The position numbers and the translations under genes are program-made. The notes beneath the pieces were generated by a model. That model had not been told where the DNA came from. It saw only the letters and a program-made list of their open reading frames with translations, and did no database searches. From Roseovarius sp. THAF9 (GTDB taxonomy: Bacteria > Pseudomonadota > Alphaproteobacteria > Rhodobacterales > Rhodobacteraceae), in the NCBI RefSeq assembly GCF_009363715.1, contig NZ_CP045404.1, positions 3,750,001 through 3,814,000 on the forward strand: a stretch of DNA of 64,000 nucleotides, given 5' to 3'. Every line of letters starts with the position of its first letter. Within the stretch, counting starts at the first letter, position 1. Below, one piece after another: positions 35,268 to 44,149 of this stretch.

Positions 35268-36380
35268 TTATTGCGCCAGCCACGCCTGGAATTTGGCGTC
35301 GATGTCGTCGCGGTAGTCAGCCCAGAACTCGTAGTTGTAGAGGAACGTGTTCTTGGCGTTATCCGGGTCGGTCGGCATGTGCGGGGCCATGTCGATGCCC
35401 AGCTCTGCGTGCTGACCCACCAGCGGTGCCGAAGAGGCACGTGCCGGACCGTATGAAATGTACTTGGCCTGGTCGGCCAGACGCTGCGTGTCGGTCGCGA
35501 ACATGATGAAGTCCTTGGCGCGTGCCAGGCGATCTTCGGGCAGGCCCTCGGGGATGATCCAGCCGTCAAGGTCGAACACCTGCGCGTCCCACATCATGCC
35601 GATCGGCTGATCCTGTTCTTCGATCGCGGCAAACAGACGACCGTTATAGGTCGAGCCCATGAAGACCTCGCCATCGGCCAGAAGCTGCGGCGTGTCGGCA
35701 CCGGCAGACCACCAGATCACGTCGTCCTTGATGGTTGCCAGCTTGTCCAGCGCCTGTTGCTGACCTTCGTCGGTGGCCAGAACATCATAGACTTCTTCCT
35801 TCGGCACGCCGTCACACAGCAGCGCCCATTCGACGTTGTTGATCGGGCGCTTTTCCAGCGCGCGCTTGCCCGGATAGGTTTCCAGATCGAACACGTCGCA
35901 GATGTCGTTGGGCGCTTCCGCGCCTTCCGGCACCATGTCGGTGCGATAGCCGAAGGTGGTCGAATAAACGATCTGCGGGATGAAGCAGTCACCGACCAGC
36001 AACTCGCCGAAATCTTCCTCGGCCGAGGTACCGTCAGGCGCGGCTGCCAGATCTTCTTCGGGGTCGATTTCCATCGCCAGGCCTTCGTCGCACAGGCGCA
36101 GCGCGTCAGCGGCCACGACGTCGACGACGTCCCAGGTGATGTTGCCGGCCTCGTCCATCGCGCGCAGCTTGGCCACGGCCTCGTTCGAGCTTTCGTCCCA
36201 GATGACTTCCAGGCCTTCGTTCATCTCCATGTAAGGCTCGGTATACGCCTTTTGCTGGCTCGCCTGATAGGCGCCGCCCCAGGACACGACGGTCATCGAG
36301 TCGGCCATTTCCTGTGCGTGAGCCGACGCGGCAGCAACCGTCAGTGCGGTCGTCGCCATAAGTGTTTTCGTCAGTTTCAT
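35268..36380 (-). CDS. Periplasmic polyamine-type solute-binding protein (PotD/PotF family)
   Basis: This 370-residue receptor has a clear Sec signal (KLTKTLMATTALTVAAASAHAQ) and the family opening MTVVSWGGAYQ. It continues with WDVVDVVAADALRLCDEG, YSTTFGYRTDMV and the hinge-side block WWSAGADTPQLLADGEV. The acidic polyamine-clamping residues cannot be assigned without alignment. The start at 36380 has GGGAG 7 bases upstream. It lies between the ATPase and permease genes of the same operon. Confidence 0.88.
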   Translation of the reverse strand: MKLTKTLMATTALTVAAASAHAQEMADSMTVVSWGGAYQASQQKAYTEPYMEMNEGLEVIWDESSNEAVAKLRAMDEAGNITWDVVDVVAADALRLCDEGLAMEIDPEEDLAAAPDGTSAEEDFGELLVGDCFIPQIVYSTTFGYRTDMVPEGAEAPNDICDVFDLETYPGKRALEKRPINNVEWALLCDGVPKEEVYDVLATDEGQQQALDKLATIKDDVIWWSAGADTPQLLADGEVFMGSTYNGRLFAAIEEQDQPIGMMWDAQVFDLDGWIIPEGLPEDRLARAKDFIMFATDTQRLADQAKYISYGPARASSAPLVGQHAELGIDMAPHMPTDPDNAKNTFLYNYEFWADYRDDIDAKFQAWLAQ

Positions 36381-36495
36381 GTCATACTCCCAAAAGTACT
36401 CCCGTTTACCTTTCGGGCCCCATGTCACGGGAACAACATGCGGACCTCGTTCTATCCGGGCCGGCGCGGTGGCCCGCCCGAATCCCTATAAACTC

Positions 36496-37599
36496 CTAGT
36501 TCGCATCCAGCGCGCGGCAATCTTCGGGCAGCCAGCCGATCTCGATCGTCTCACCCGGGGTAAGCTTCGTCTGGTCCGGCGCGTTCCGCGATTTGATTAC
36601 GAAATTGTCGTTGCCTGCCACGCTGAGGCGCGTGCGGAAGATGTCACCCATATAGATGAATTCCAGCACTTCGGCCTTGATCGTATGAGTGCCTTCCTTG
36701 AGGCGTTTCTTGTCGAACTCTACACGTTCCGGCCGGATAGAGACGCGGGTACGCTCGCCCACTTCGCTGACATTGACGGGCTTGCAATCGATGATCCCTC
36801 CATCGTCCAGCTGCACCTGCGCGAGCCCCCCCTCGATCTCCTTTACAGTACCTTCCAGCGTGTTGTTCTCGCCGATGAACTGCGCAACGAAGCTGTTCTG
36901 CGGGCTTTCGTAAAGCTCGTCCGGCGGCGCAAGCTGCTGGATGCGGCCATCGTCGAACACCGCAACGCGGTCCGACATGGTCAGTGCCTCGGTCTGGTCG
37001 TGCGTCACGTAGACGGTGGTGATACCAAGATCATGCGCCAGCTTGGTGATCTCGAACTGCATGTGTTCGCGCAGCTGCTTGTCGAGCGCGCCCAGCGGTT
37101 CGTCCATAAGCACCAGTTCGGGCTCGAACACCAGAGCGCGGGCCAGCGCGATCCGCTGTTGCTGACCGCCCGAAAGCTGCGCCGGGCGACGGCCGCCAAA
37201 GTCACCCATCTGGACCATGTCCAGCGCCCGCTTGACCTTGGCCTCGCGGTCGGACTTGCCGATCTTGCGGACTTCCAGCGGGAAGGACAGGTTCTCGGCC
37301 ACGGTCATATGCGGAAAAAGGGCGTAGTTCTGGAACACCATGCCGATGCCACGTTTGTGCGGCGGGATATCGTTGATGGAAACGCCATCAAGCAGAATGC
37401 GGCCGTGGGTGGCGGTTTCAAACCCCGCCAGCATCATCAGGCAGGTGGTCTTGCCCGACCCGGACGGCCCCAGCATCGTCAGGAACTCGCCCTTGGGCAT
37501 GGAAAGGTTCAGATCCTTAACGACCAGCGTCTCGCCGTCGTAGCTTTTCTGAACGCGATCAAATGCGACGAACGCATCGCTCGCTTGCGCTTCGGTCAA
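36496..37599 (-). CDS. ABC transporter ATP-binding protein (PotA-like)
   Basis: This 367-residue ATPase has Walker A GPSGSGKTT, Q-loop MVFQNYALFPHM, signature LSGGQQQRIALARAL, Walker B LVLMDEPLGALD and the switch His in YVTHDQTEA. A C-terminal TOBE domain includes TRVSIRPERVEFD. I chose a TTG start at 37599 because GGGGAGA lies 5 bases before it; no ATG or GTG is well placed. It is the first gene of the leftward operon and is divergent from the M24 hydrolase gene. Confidence 0.9.
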   Translation of the reverse strand: MTEAQASDAFVAFDRVQKSYDGETLVVKDLNLSMPKGEFLTMLGPSGSGKTTCLMMLAGFETATHGRILLDGVSINDIPPHKRGIGMVFQNYALFPHMTVAENLSFPLEVRKIGKSDREAKVKRALDMVQMGDFGGRRPAQLSGGQQQRIALARALVFEPELVLMDEPLGALDKQLREHMQFEITKLAHDLGITTVYVTHDQTEALTMSDRVAVFDDGRIQQLAPPDELYESPQNSFVAQFIGENNTLEGTVKEIEGGLAQVQLDDGGIIDCKPVNVSEVGERTRVSIRPERVEFDKKRLKEGTHTIKAEVLEFIYMGDIFRTRLSVAGNDNFVIKSRNAPDQTKLTPGETIEIGWLPEDCRALDAN

Positions 37600-38029
37600 G
37601 AGTGTCTCCCCATCGTTTTTGTCCGCGGTTTCCCCGCGCTTTGCGTGGAATAAAGCTAGTTTCCGCCGCTGATGCAAGCAGACTCATCAACTCATCCGGC
37701 TCGATATACGCTTGAAGGCAAATCGCCTGCATCTGCCCAGTAAAAAGTCACTTTTCCCGTATTTCACGCTGTATCGTGCCGAACAACGCTCAAAAATTCA
37801 TCGAAATCCGCGGCTTGCCGGGGTCTGGAACGCCAGGTTTCGCAGGGGTTCGAGGCGTCATTCGGCCGATGCAAACGCCCATAGGCGCACCCGCGCGGAA
37901 GATTGCTTCGTCGGTCTGGCACAAAGCGCTCGACCGAATTTTTCGCGTGCAATCCCCTAAATTGGGATGCAGGCTCGACACGCTGCGGATGTTCCATCCG
38001 GCCCGACCAAGACGAGGAGCACCACCACG
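37600..38029. promoter_or_regulatory. 430-base divergent intergenic region
   Basis: No gene was recognised; the several short open frames have no ribosome-binding sites. It must hold the promoters of both the leftward ABC operon and the rightward M24 hydrolase. A dyad, TCCCCTAAATTGGGA, at about 37955-37969 lies 60-75 bases before the M24 start and is a candidate operator. Confidence 0.4.
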
Positions 38030-39211
38030 ATGAAAGACCTGCCCTTTACCCCTGTCGAGTACGACCGCCGACTGAAGCGGGCTCGTGCCGCGATGGAAGA
38101 GCGCGGCCTCGATGCCGTTTTCATCACCGATCCCTCGAACCAGAACTGGCTTACCGGATATGACGGATGGTCCTTCTACGTTCACCAGGGGGCGATCCTG
38201 ACGATGGACGGCCCACCCCTGTGGTGGGGCCGCCACATGGACATGCTGGGGGGGCGCAGGACCTGTTGGATGGAGCACGATTTCATCCTTGGATATGGCG
38301 ACCATTTCGTGCAGTCGACCGAGCGCCATCCAATGCAAGATCTGGCAGAAGTGCTCAAGCGTTACGGGCTTGAGACCGCGACGATCGGGGTGGAAATGGA
38401 GAACTATTACTACTCGGCCAAGGCCCATGCTGTGCTCTGCGCCGAGATGCCGAATGCCAAGATCGTCGACGCCACAACGCTGGTGAACTGGCAGCGCATC
38501 GTCAAATCGGAAGAGGAGCTGGTGTTGATCCGCAAGGCCGCCCGTATCTCGGAGAAAGTGATGCGCACCGCCATCGACATGGCTGAGCCGGGGCTGCGCA
38601 AGAACGACCTTGTGGCGAACATCCTGAAGGCCGGGATCGAGGGCGTGGATGACGACTGGGGCGATTATCCGGCGATCATGCCGCTGACGCCCTCGGGCCT
38701 TGATGCGACGGCCGCGCACCTGACGTGGAACGGCAACCCGATGCAGGCCGGCGAGGCGACTTTCTTTGAACTTTCAGGATGTTATCGGCGTTATCACGCA
38801 CCTCTTTGCCGGACGGTCTTCTTGGGGGGCGAGCCACCGCAGGACATTCGCGACGCAGAGAAAGCGCAGTTGGAAGGCATCGAGGCAGGGCTGGACGCGG
38901 CGCGGCCCGGCAACCGCACCTGCGATATAGCGCAGGCCCTGCTGGACGTGCTCGCCAAGTACGAGATCAAGCGCGAAGGGCGCATGGGTTACCCTGTCGG
39001 CGTCAGTTATCCGCCCGACTGGGGCGAGCGGACGGCGTCGATCCGGCTGGAGGACGAGACGGTGCTGGAGCCCGGCATGGTGTTCCACTTCATGCCCGCC
39101 CTCTGGATGGATACTTGGGGTCTGGAGACGACCGAGACGATCCTCATCAACGAGGACGGACCGGCGGAATGCCTGTGCAACATGCCCCGGCAGATGTTCG
39201 TCAAGGACTGA
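38030..39211 (+). CDS. M24 family metallohydrolase, DoeA (ectoine hydrolase)/Xaa-Pro peptidase-like
   Basis: This 393-residue creatinase/prolidase-fold protein contains WLTGYDGWSFYVHQ, VQSTERHPM, VEMENYYYSAKA and ATTLVNWQRIVKSEEEL. The C-terminal catalytic part includes AHLTWNG, FFELSGCYRRYHAPLCRTV and VSYPPDWGE. These blocks match, as I recall them, the ectoine hydrolase DoeA/EutD more than generic prolidases. DoeA opens the ectoine ring to N-acetyl-diaminobutyrate. However, no doeB, doeC or ectoine transporter lies here; instead polyamine-type ABC systems flank it, so a related cyclic or amide substrate is possible. GAGGAG is 8-10 bases before the start. Confidence 0.78.
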   Translation: MKDLPFTPVEYDRRLKRARAAMEERGLDAVFITDPSNQNWLTGYDGWSFYVHQGAILTMDGPPLWWGRHMDMLGGRRTCWMEHDFILGYGDHFVQSTERHPMQDLAEVLKRYGLETATIGVEMENYYYSAKAHAVLCAEMPNAKIVDATTLVNWQRIVKSEEELVLIRKAARISEKVMRTAIDMAEPGLRKNDLVANILKAGIEGVDDDWGDYPAIMPLTPSGLDATAAHLTWNGNPMQAGEATFFELSGCYRRYHAPLCRTVFLGGEPPQDIRDAEKAQLEGIEAGLDAARPGNRTCDIAQALLDVLAKYEIKREGRMGYPVGVSYPPDWGERTASIRLEDETVLEPGMVFHFMPALWMDTWGLETTETILINEDGPAECLCNMPRQMFVKD

Positions 39212-39216
39212 TGCGA

Positions 39217-39252
39217 CTCAGCCGGCGGCAACCACAGTAAACGCTGGCTGAG
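39217..39252. terminator. Possible transcription-end hairpin after the M24 gene
   Basis: CTCAGCCGGCG (39217-39227) pairs with CGCTGGCTGAG (39242-39252), allowing one G-T pair, around a 14-base loop. No T run follows, so termination is not assured. It lies between the convergent M24 and leucine-rich-repeat genes. Confidence 0.4.
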
Positions 39253-39367
39253 ACGCCGAAATGGCACGTCGGTATTGCGTCGGTATCCGGGTGGTATGGC
39301 GACGGTGTCTTTTTCGGCATCCTGGCGGGTTACCAAAACTTACGGCTCGTTGTGCTTCCGTTTACCT

Positions 39368-40555
39368 TTATTGCCGTATCGTGATCCCTTCGCGCCCCAG
39401 AAGCGGAACGATATCGGCCCGATCCGCATCCTTGAGCTCCAAGGTCCTGAGCTTGGGCAGGTCCGCAATCGGGGTCAAATCACGCACCGGCGTCGCGCTG
39501 AGATCGAGGCGGGAGAGCTCGGACAGGCCTGACACGGGCGCAAGGTCGCTCACCCGCGTTTCGCTGAGATAGAGCCTGTGTAGGGTCTTTATCCGGGCGA
39601 GAGGCGAGAGATCCGACACCGCCGTTCGATCCATGTCGAGAGTCGTAAGTCGAGTCATCGCGGCGAGCGGCGATATGTCGTTGATGGAAGTGCCGCCGAG
39701 GTAAAGCGAGCGCATCTCGGTCAGATCCGACAGCGGCGACAGGTCGGACACCGGCATGTCCCGAAGCGACAGGGTGTTCAACCGCGTCAAGCCTGCCAGC
39801 GGCGACAGGTCAGCCGCCTCCGTCTGTTCCATCACCAGTTTGACCAATGTCGACACGTCGACGAGGGGCGACAGGTCGGTCACGGCGGTCTGGGAAATGT
39901 CCAGTTCCTGCAGCGCGGGATGCCCGGCAAGCTGGGACAGGTCCGAGATGTCGGTCGCGAAGATCTGCAAGACGCGAAGGTTGGGCATATCCGCGACGAA
40001 GGAAATGTCGGAAATGTTGCTGGACCCGATGTTCAGCACGGTCAGATCGGTCAATTGCGACAGGGCGCTGGAGTCGTTCACCTGCGCGCCGAAAAGGCTC
40101 AGACGGGTCAGGTTCGGCAGGCCGGTAAGCAGGCTCAGGTCGTCGGCCTCGACCCCCATGCTCATGATCGTGCGGATGTTGGCGTTTCCCTGAAATTCTG
40201 ACAGCCAGTCAAACTGTGGCCCGCGCATCGAAACGATGCTTTCGGATTGGGACGTCACGCATTGCGATCCGAAACGGATACCGGGCAGGCCGTCCGCGTC
40301 ACACGGGATCGGGGGACCGTTCTGTTCGGCGACGGTGGTGCGGGCTTTTTCGAGGATGAACTCCGTGGTCCGTGGCAGCCGCGCCTTGACGACCGGATGC
40401 TTCGCCATCTCCTCGATCTCGGCCAGCAGCTTTTCGTCGTGGCTGGGTTCAGCGGCGGCCTTGGGGCCGGTGGCCTGCGACCATGTCACCAGGCCCGCGC
40501 CCACCATAAGGATGACCCCGACGATCAGCCCGATAAAGGCAATGTATTTAGACAC
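39368..40555 (-). CDS. Membrane-anchored leucine-rich-repeat protein (internalin/SDS22-like)
   Basis: This 395-residue protein has one N-terminal membrane helix (YIAFIGLIVGVILMVGAGL), a linker containing two cysteines (residues about 85-100), and then about a dozen repeats of roughly 22 residues from residue 125 to the end. Each repeat fits L-x-x-L-x-x-L-x-x-x-x-x-x-x-D-[IL]-S-P-L, the bacterial internalin/SDS22 subclass. The repeats should form a curved solenoid in the periplasm; LRR solenoids usually bind proteins. No partner is evident and neighbours on both sides belong to amine metabolism. Repeats are similar enough to suggest internal duplication. Confidence 0.85.
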   Translation of the reverse strand: MSKYIAFIGLIVGVILMVGAGLVTWSQATGPKAAAEPSHDEKLLAEIEEMAKHPVVKARLPRTTEFILEKARTTVAEQNGPPIPCDADGLPGIRFGSQCVTSQSESIVSMRGPQFDWLSEFQGNANIRTIMSMGVEADDLSLLTGLPNLTRLSLFGAQVNDSSALSQLTDLTVLNIGSSNISDISFVADMPNLRVLQIFATDISDLSQLAGHPALQELDISQTAVTDLSPLVDVSTLVKLVMEQTEAADLSPLAGLTRLNTLSLRDMPVSDLSPLSDLTEMRSLYLGGTSINDISPLAAMTRLTTLDMDRTAVSDLSPLARIKTLHRLYLSETRVSDLAPVSGLSELSRLDLSATPVRDLTPIADLPKLRTLELKDADRADIVPLLGREGITIRQ

Positions 40556-40660
40556 TGTTTTGCCCCTGAAATGAAACTGTCACGCGAGTGGTTCGCGCGG
40601 CAGTCTCTTTCTTCATTGGGACGAAAGATGGGCGTCCTTGGTGAAATTCGAGGGCGCGGC

Positions 40661-42058
40661 CTAGCTGGCCGCTTTCATCAGCCCTTCGTCTTTCAATTGC
40701 TTATGCGCGAGGTCGAGGGCGATGGTTGCCCGTTCGACCAGCGTGTCGATCTCGGACTTGGTGATGACCAGCGGCGGCGAGATCACCATGCGGTCGCCGA
40801 CGTGACGCATGATCAGGCCGTTGGCAAAGCAATGCTCGCGGCAGATCAGGCCCGCGGTCCCGGCATCGGCGGCGAACTTGGCGCGGTTGGCCTTGTCGGG
40901 GCTGAGCGCGATGGAGCCCATGAGGCCGCAGATCGCCGCCTCGCCCACCAGCGGGTGATCGGCCAGGGTTTGCCACTTTTCCTTCAGGTAGGGCGCGGTC
41001 TCGGCGCCGACGCGGGTGACGATGCCTTCCTCGTCGAGGATGCGCAGGTTTTCCAGCGCGACGGCGCAGGTTACCGGGTGGCCGGAATAGGTGTAGCCAT
41101 GCGCGAATTCGCAACCGTTCAGCACCTCGGCCACCTCGTCGCTGACCAGTGAGCCGCCGACGGGCGCGTAGCCCGAGCTAACGCCCTTGGCGATGGTCAT
41201 GACGTCGGGCTTGATCTCGAAGGTTTCCGAGCCGAACCAGTTGCCGGTCCGCCCGAAGCCGCAGATCACCTCGTCGGCGATCAGAAGGATGTTGTACTTG
41301 CGGCAGATGCGCTGGATCTCGGGCCAGTAGGTTTCGGGCGGAACGATCACGCCGCCCGCACCCTGCACGGGTTCGCCGATGAAGGCGGCGACCTTGTCTT
41401 CGCCCAGTTCGAGGATCTTGTGTTCGAGCTGGCGGGCGCGTTCCAGGCCGAATTCGGCTGGATCAGTGTCTTTTCCTTCGCCGTACCAATAGGGCTGGTC
41501 GATGTGATGGATGTCCGGGATCGGCATACCGCCCTGGGCGTGCATCGCGGACATCCCGCCAAGCGAGGCGCTGCCCAAGGACGAGCCGTGATAGGCGTTC
41601 TTGCGGCTGATGATCGCCTTCTTCCCGGGATGGCCCTTCTGCTCCCAATAGGTGCGCACGATGCGGATATTGGTGTCGTTCGCCTCGGACCCGGAGGAGG
41701 CGAAGAAGACGTGGTTCAGGTCGTGCGGCGTCAGCTGCGCCAGCTTGTCGGCCAGCGCGATGGCGGGCACGTGGGTCGTCTGGAAGAAAGTGTTGTAGTA
41801 GGGCAATTCCTTCATCTGGCGGGCGGCGGCCTCGGCCAGTTCCTCGCGGCCATAGCCGATGTTGACGCACCACAAGCCCGCCATGGCGTCGAGATAATCG
41901 TGCCCTTCGCTGTCGGTCAGGGTCACGCCCTTGGCGCGGGTGATAACGCGCGCGCCCTTCTTGTTGAGCGCGTCGCCATGGGTGAAGGGGTGCAGGTGAT
42001 GCGCGGCGTCCAGCGCCTGAAGCTCGGCGGTGGGCATATGATTGGTGATGGCGGTCAT
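40661..42058 (-). CDS. Class III PLP aminotransferase (putrescine/omega-amino acid type)
   Basis: This 465-residue fold-type I aminotransferase resembles the SpuC/omega-amino-acid group: GLWCVNIGYGREEL near the substrate entry, the cofactor-phosphate loop SSGSEANDTN (121-130), IADEVICGFGRTG and PLP lysine K291 in TIAKGVSSGYAPVGG. It likely removes an amino group from a polyamine or omega-amino acid to pyruvate or 2-oxoglutarate. The start at 42058 has AAAGG 7-8 bases upstream; an ATG 15 bases earlier is less well placed. It is divergent from the GntR/PotF region and preceded by a TGATCAAAT word shared with the potF promoter. Confidence 0.87.
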   Translation of the reverse strand: MTAITNHMPTAELQALDAAHHLHPFTHGDALNKKGARVITRAKGVTLTDSEGHDYLDAMAGLWCVNIGYGREELAEAAARQMKELPYYNTFFQTTHVPAIALADKLAQLTPHDLNHVFFASSGSEANDTNIRIVRTYWEQKGHPGKKAIISRKNAYHGSSLGSASLGGMSAMHAQGGMPIPDIHHIDQPYWYGEGKDTDPAEFGLERARQLEHKILELGEDKVAAFIGEPVQGAGGVIVPPETYWPEIQRICRKYNILLIADEVICGFGRTGNWFGSETFEIKPDVMTIAKGVSSGYAPVGGSLVSDEVAEVLNGCEFAHGYTYSGHPVTCAVALENLRILDEEGIVTRVGAETAPYLKEKWQTLADHPLVGEAAICGLMGSIALSPDKANRAKFAADAGTAGLICREHCFANGLIMRHVGDRMVISPPLVITKSEIDTLVERATIALDLAHKQLKDEGLMKAAS

Positions 42059-42119
42059 GGCGGTACCTTTCATGATCGGGGGACAGGACAGGGCGGGCCG
42101 GTCCGTTTGCGCCAGAATA

Positions 42120-42128
42120 TGATCAAAT
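42120..42128. promoter_or_regulatory. Candidate operator, copy 1 (TGATCAAAT)
   Basis: This nonamer lies about 62 bases upstream of the aminotransferase start in the gap between that gene and the GntR gene. The same nonamer occurs at 42937-42945 in front of the potF-like gene. Two copies flanking a GntR-family gene make it a candidate operator for that regulator; a nine-base match could be coincidence. Confidence 0.4.
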
Positions 42129-42146
42129 TATTCGGAGTCAATCGAA

Positions 42147-42842
42147 TCACGATGCACCGGCGGTCTGCTCCAGCGAAACGCGGACCTGCTCCATTCCCTG
42201 GATCACGTCCTCGCGGATGGCGCGGGCCGCGGCTTCGGCATCGCGGGCATGCATGGCGTTCAGCATGTCCTTGTGCTTGTCCGGCAGGTTCTGGGTGCCC
42301 ATCCGCCCGCAGACGACCCGCAGGGAGGGACCGAACCGCAGCCACAGCCCCTCGGCCAGGTCGGCCAGGATAGGGGCGTCCGCGATGCTGTAGATATGCG
42401 CGTGGAAGGCGTAGTTCAGTTCGAGATAGGACCGCAGGCCGCCGCCGTCGATGGCCGTATCGAGGTCACTGTCGATCGCGGTCAGGTGGTCGAGATCTGC
42501 CAGCCCCGCACGTTCGGTCGCCCTTAAAGTAAGGTGCGGATCGAGCCACTGGCGGGCAAGGATCAGCTCGGAAATGTTATCGGCGGTCAGGGTCGGGACC
42601 ACCACGCGGCGGTTGCCCTGAAACTCCAGCGCGCCTTCGGCGGTCAGGCGGCGGATGGCCTCGCGCACCGGGGTCATACCGGCGCCAAGGCGGTCCGTCA
42701 GGCCCTGGATCGTCACCGCCTGCCCCGGCGCCAGGTCGCCAAACAGCACCAGCGCGCGCAATTCGCGATAGATCAACTCATGCGCGGGAACGCGTGCTTC
42801 CGGCGCGCCGTCGGTGCCGAATTTCTGGGCGTGTCTGGTCAT
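42147..42842 (-). CDS. GntR-family regulator, FCD subfamily
   Basis: This 231-residue regulator has an N-terminal winged helix (HELIYRELRALVLFGDLAPGQAVT, then LTDRLGAGMTPVREAIRRLTAEGAL) and a C-terminal all-helical FCD ligand domain with the metal-binding pattern (YAFHAHIY, H in DKHKDML, MHARDAEAA). It sits between the aminotransferase and the potFGHI-like operon and probably controls both in response to an amine or its acid product. The start at 42842 gives the expected short N-terminal arm; a frame 11 codons longer is open. Confidence 0.86.
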   Translation of the reverse strand: MTRHAQKFGTDGAPEARVPAHELIYRELRALVLFGDLAPGQAVTIQGLTDRLGAGMTPVREAIRRLTAEGALEFQGNRRVVVPTLTADNISELILARQWLDPHLTLRATERAGLADLDHLTAIDSDLDTAIDGGGLRSYLELNYAFHAHIYSIADAPILADLAEGLWLRFGPSLRVVCGRMGTQNLPDKHKDMLNAMHARDAEAAARAIREDVIQGMEQVRVSLEQTAGAS

Positions 42843-42936
42843 TCGATCTGCTTTCCGTCGCGGCCATCCTTGCAATCGCCTTGCGAGTTTAGCGGCTGCG
42901 TGAAAGCATTACCATATTGCCATGTCCGGTTTTGTT

Positions 42937-42945
42937 TGATCAAAT
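42937..42945. promoter_or_regulatory. Candidate operator, copy 2 (TTTGATCAAAT)
   Basis: Here the shared nonamer is part of a perfect palindrome, TTTGATCAAA at 42935-42944. It is 46 bases before the potF-like start and 95 bases before the divergent GntR start, where a repressor could act on both. Confidence 0.45.
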
Positions 42946-42990
42946 CCCGGGCCAAGGTGCGACAAGCGCCGAACCAAGGGGAGATACCGA

Positions 42991-44085
42991 ATGACACAGA
43001 AGTTTCTGACCATGACCGCCGTTCTGGCGCTGGGCGCGACGAGCGCCATGGCGCAGGAAGTGCGCGTCTACAACTGGTCCGACTATATCGACGAAGACCT
43101 GCTGACCCAGTTCGAGGAAGAGACCGGGCTGGAGCTGGTCTATGACGTGTTCGACAGCAACGAAGTGCTGGAAACCAAGATGCTGGCCGGCGGTTCGGGC
43201 TATGACGTGGTGGTGCCCACGGGCAGCTTCCTGCTGCGCCAGATCCAGGCGGGCGCGTTCCAGAAGCTGGATTATGACAAGCTGCCCAACTCCGACAACC
43301 TGTGGGACGTGATCAAGGACCGTCTGAAGGGCTATGATTCCGACATTCCGATCAGCGAATACGCGATCAACTACATGTGGGGCACAACGGGCCTTGGCGT
43401 GAACACCGGCAAGGTGCAGGAAGTCCTGGGCGAGGATGCCCCGATCGACAGCCTGTCGCTGATCTTCGAGCCGGAGAACATGGAAAAGCTGGCCGAATGC
43501 GGCGTGCATTTCCTCGATGCGCCGGACGAGGTGATCCCGTCGGCGCTGACGTATCTGGGCCTCGACCCGAACAGCCATGACGAAGACGACCTTGAACAGG
43601 CCGGCGAACTGCTGATGTCCGTTCGACCGCATGTACAGAAATTCCACAGCAGCGAATACATCAACGCGCTGGCCAATGGCGATATCTGCGTGGCGATCGG
43701 CTGGTCCGGGGACGTGCTGCAGGCGCGGGACCGTGCCGCCGAGGCGGATAACGGTGTCGACATCGCCTATAACGCACCGAGCGAAGGCGCGGTGATGTGG
43801 TTCGACATGATGGCGGTCCCCGCCGACGCGCCGAACCCTGAGGGGGCGCACAAGTTCCTGAACTTCATCATGGATGCCGAGAACATGGCGGCGGCCTCGA
43901 ACTATGTCTATTACGCCAACGGCAACAAGGCGTCGCAGGAATATCTTGAGGATGACGTGATCAACGATCCGGCGATCTATCCGTCGGAGGCCGCTCTTGA
44001 GAACACCTATATCAAGAAGCCCTATCCGGCGAAGGTGCAGCGGACGGTCACCCGTCTTTGGACCAAGATCAAGTCCGGCACCTGA
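42991..44085 (+). CDS. potF: Periplasmic putrescine-type binding protein (PotF-like)
   Basis: This 364-residue receptor has signal KFLTMTAVLALGATSAMAQ and the family opening VRVYNWSDYIDEDLL. It continues with YDVVVPTGSFLLRQI, MWGTTGLGVNTGKV, ICVAIGWSGDVLQA and MWFDMMAVPADAPN, which are the blocks of PotF/SpuD putrescine and spermidine receptors. It is the first gene of the rightward potFGHI-like operon. The start is preceded by AAGGGGAGA. A stable hairpin after the gene probably raises its expression relative to the transporter subunits. Confidence 0.9.
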   Translation: MTQKFLTMTAVLALGATSAMAQEVRVYNWSDYIDEDLLTQFEEETGLELVYDVFDSNEVLETKMLAGGSGYDVVVPTGSFLLRQIQAGAFQKLDYDKLPNSDNLWDVIKDRLKGYDSDIPISEYAINYMWGTTGLGVNTGKVQEVLGEDAPIDSLSLIFEPENMEKLAECGVHFLDAPDEVIPSALTYLGLDPNSHDEDDLEQAGELLMSVRPHVQKFHSSEYINALANGDICVAIGWSGDVLQARDRAAEADNGVDIAYNAPSEGAVMWFDMMAVPADAPNPEGAHKFLNFIMDAENMAAASNYVYYANGNKASQEYLEDDVINDPAIYPSEAALENTYIKKPYPAKVQRTVTRLWTKIKSGT

Positions 44086-44099
44086 CGCAAGACATGACA

Positions 44100-44128
44100 G
44101 GACCCGCGCGGCACGCCCGTGCGGGTCC
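44100..44128 (+). other. Intercistronic hairpin between potF and potG
   Basis: GGACCCGCGCGG pairs imperfectly with CCCGTGCGGGTCC around a short loop in the 64-base gap. It is followed by ATTCCTTTC rather than a clean T run. In receptor-first ABC operons such hairpins commonly protect the receptor mRNA or cause partial termination. Confidence 0.6.
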
Positions 44129-44149
44129 ATTCCTTTCAAGGGGACGGGT

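Noticed and set aside
36381-36495. A missing gene or leader peptide between the PotA-like and receptor genes
   Set aside because: The 115-base gap has no start with a ribosome-binding site. It contains the receptor's Shine-Dalgarno sequence and no convincing hairpin.
42843-42990. Extended coding for the GntR regulator or potF upstream of the chosen starts
   Set aside because: The shared palindrome TTTGATCAAA and AT-rich promoter-like sequence occupy this gap, and the family N-termini fit the chosen starts.
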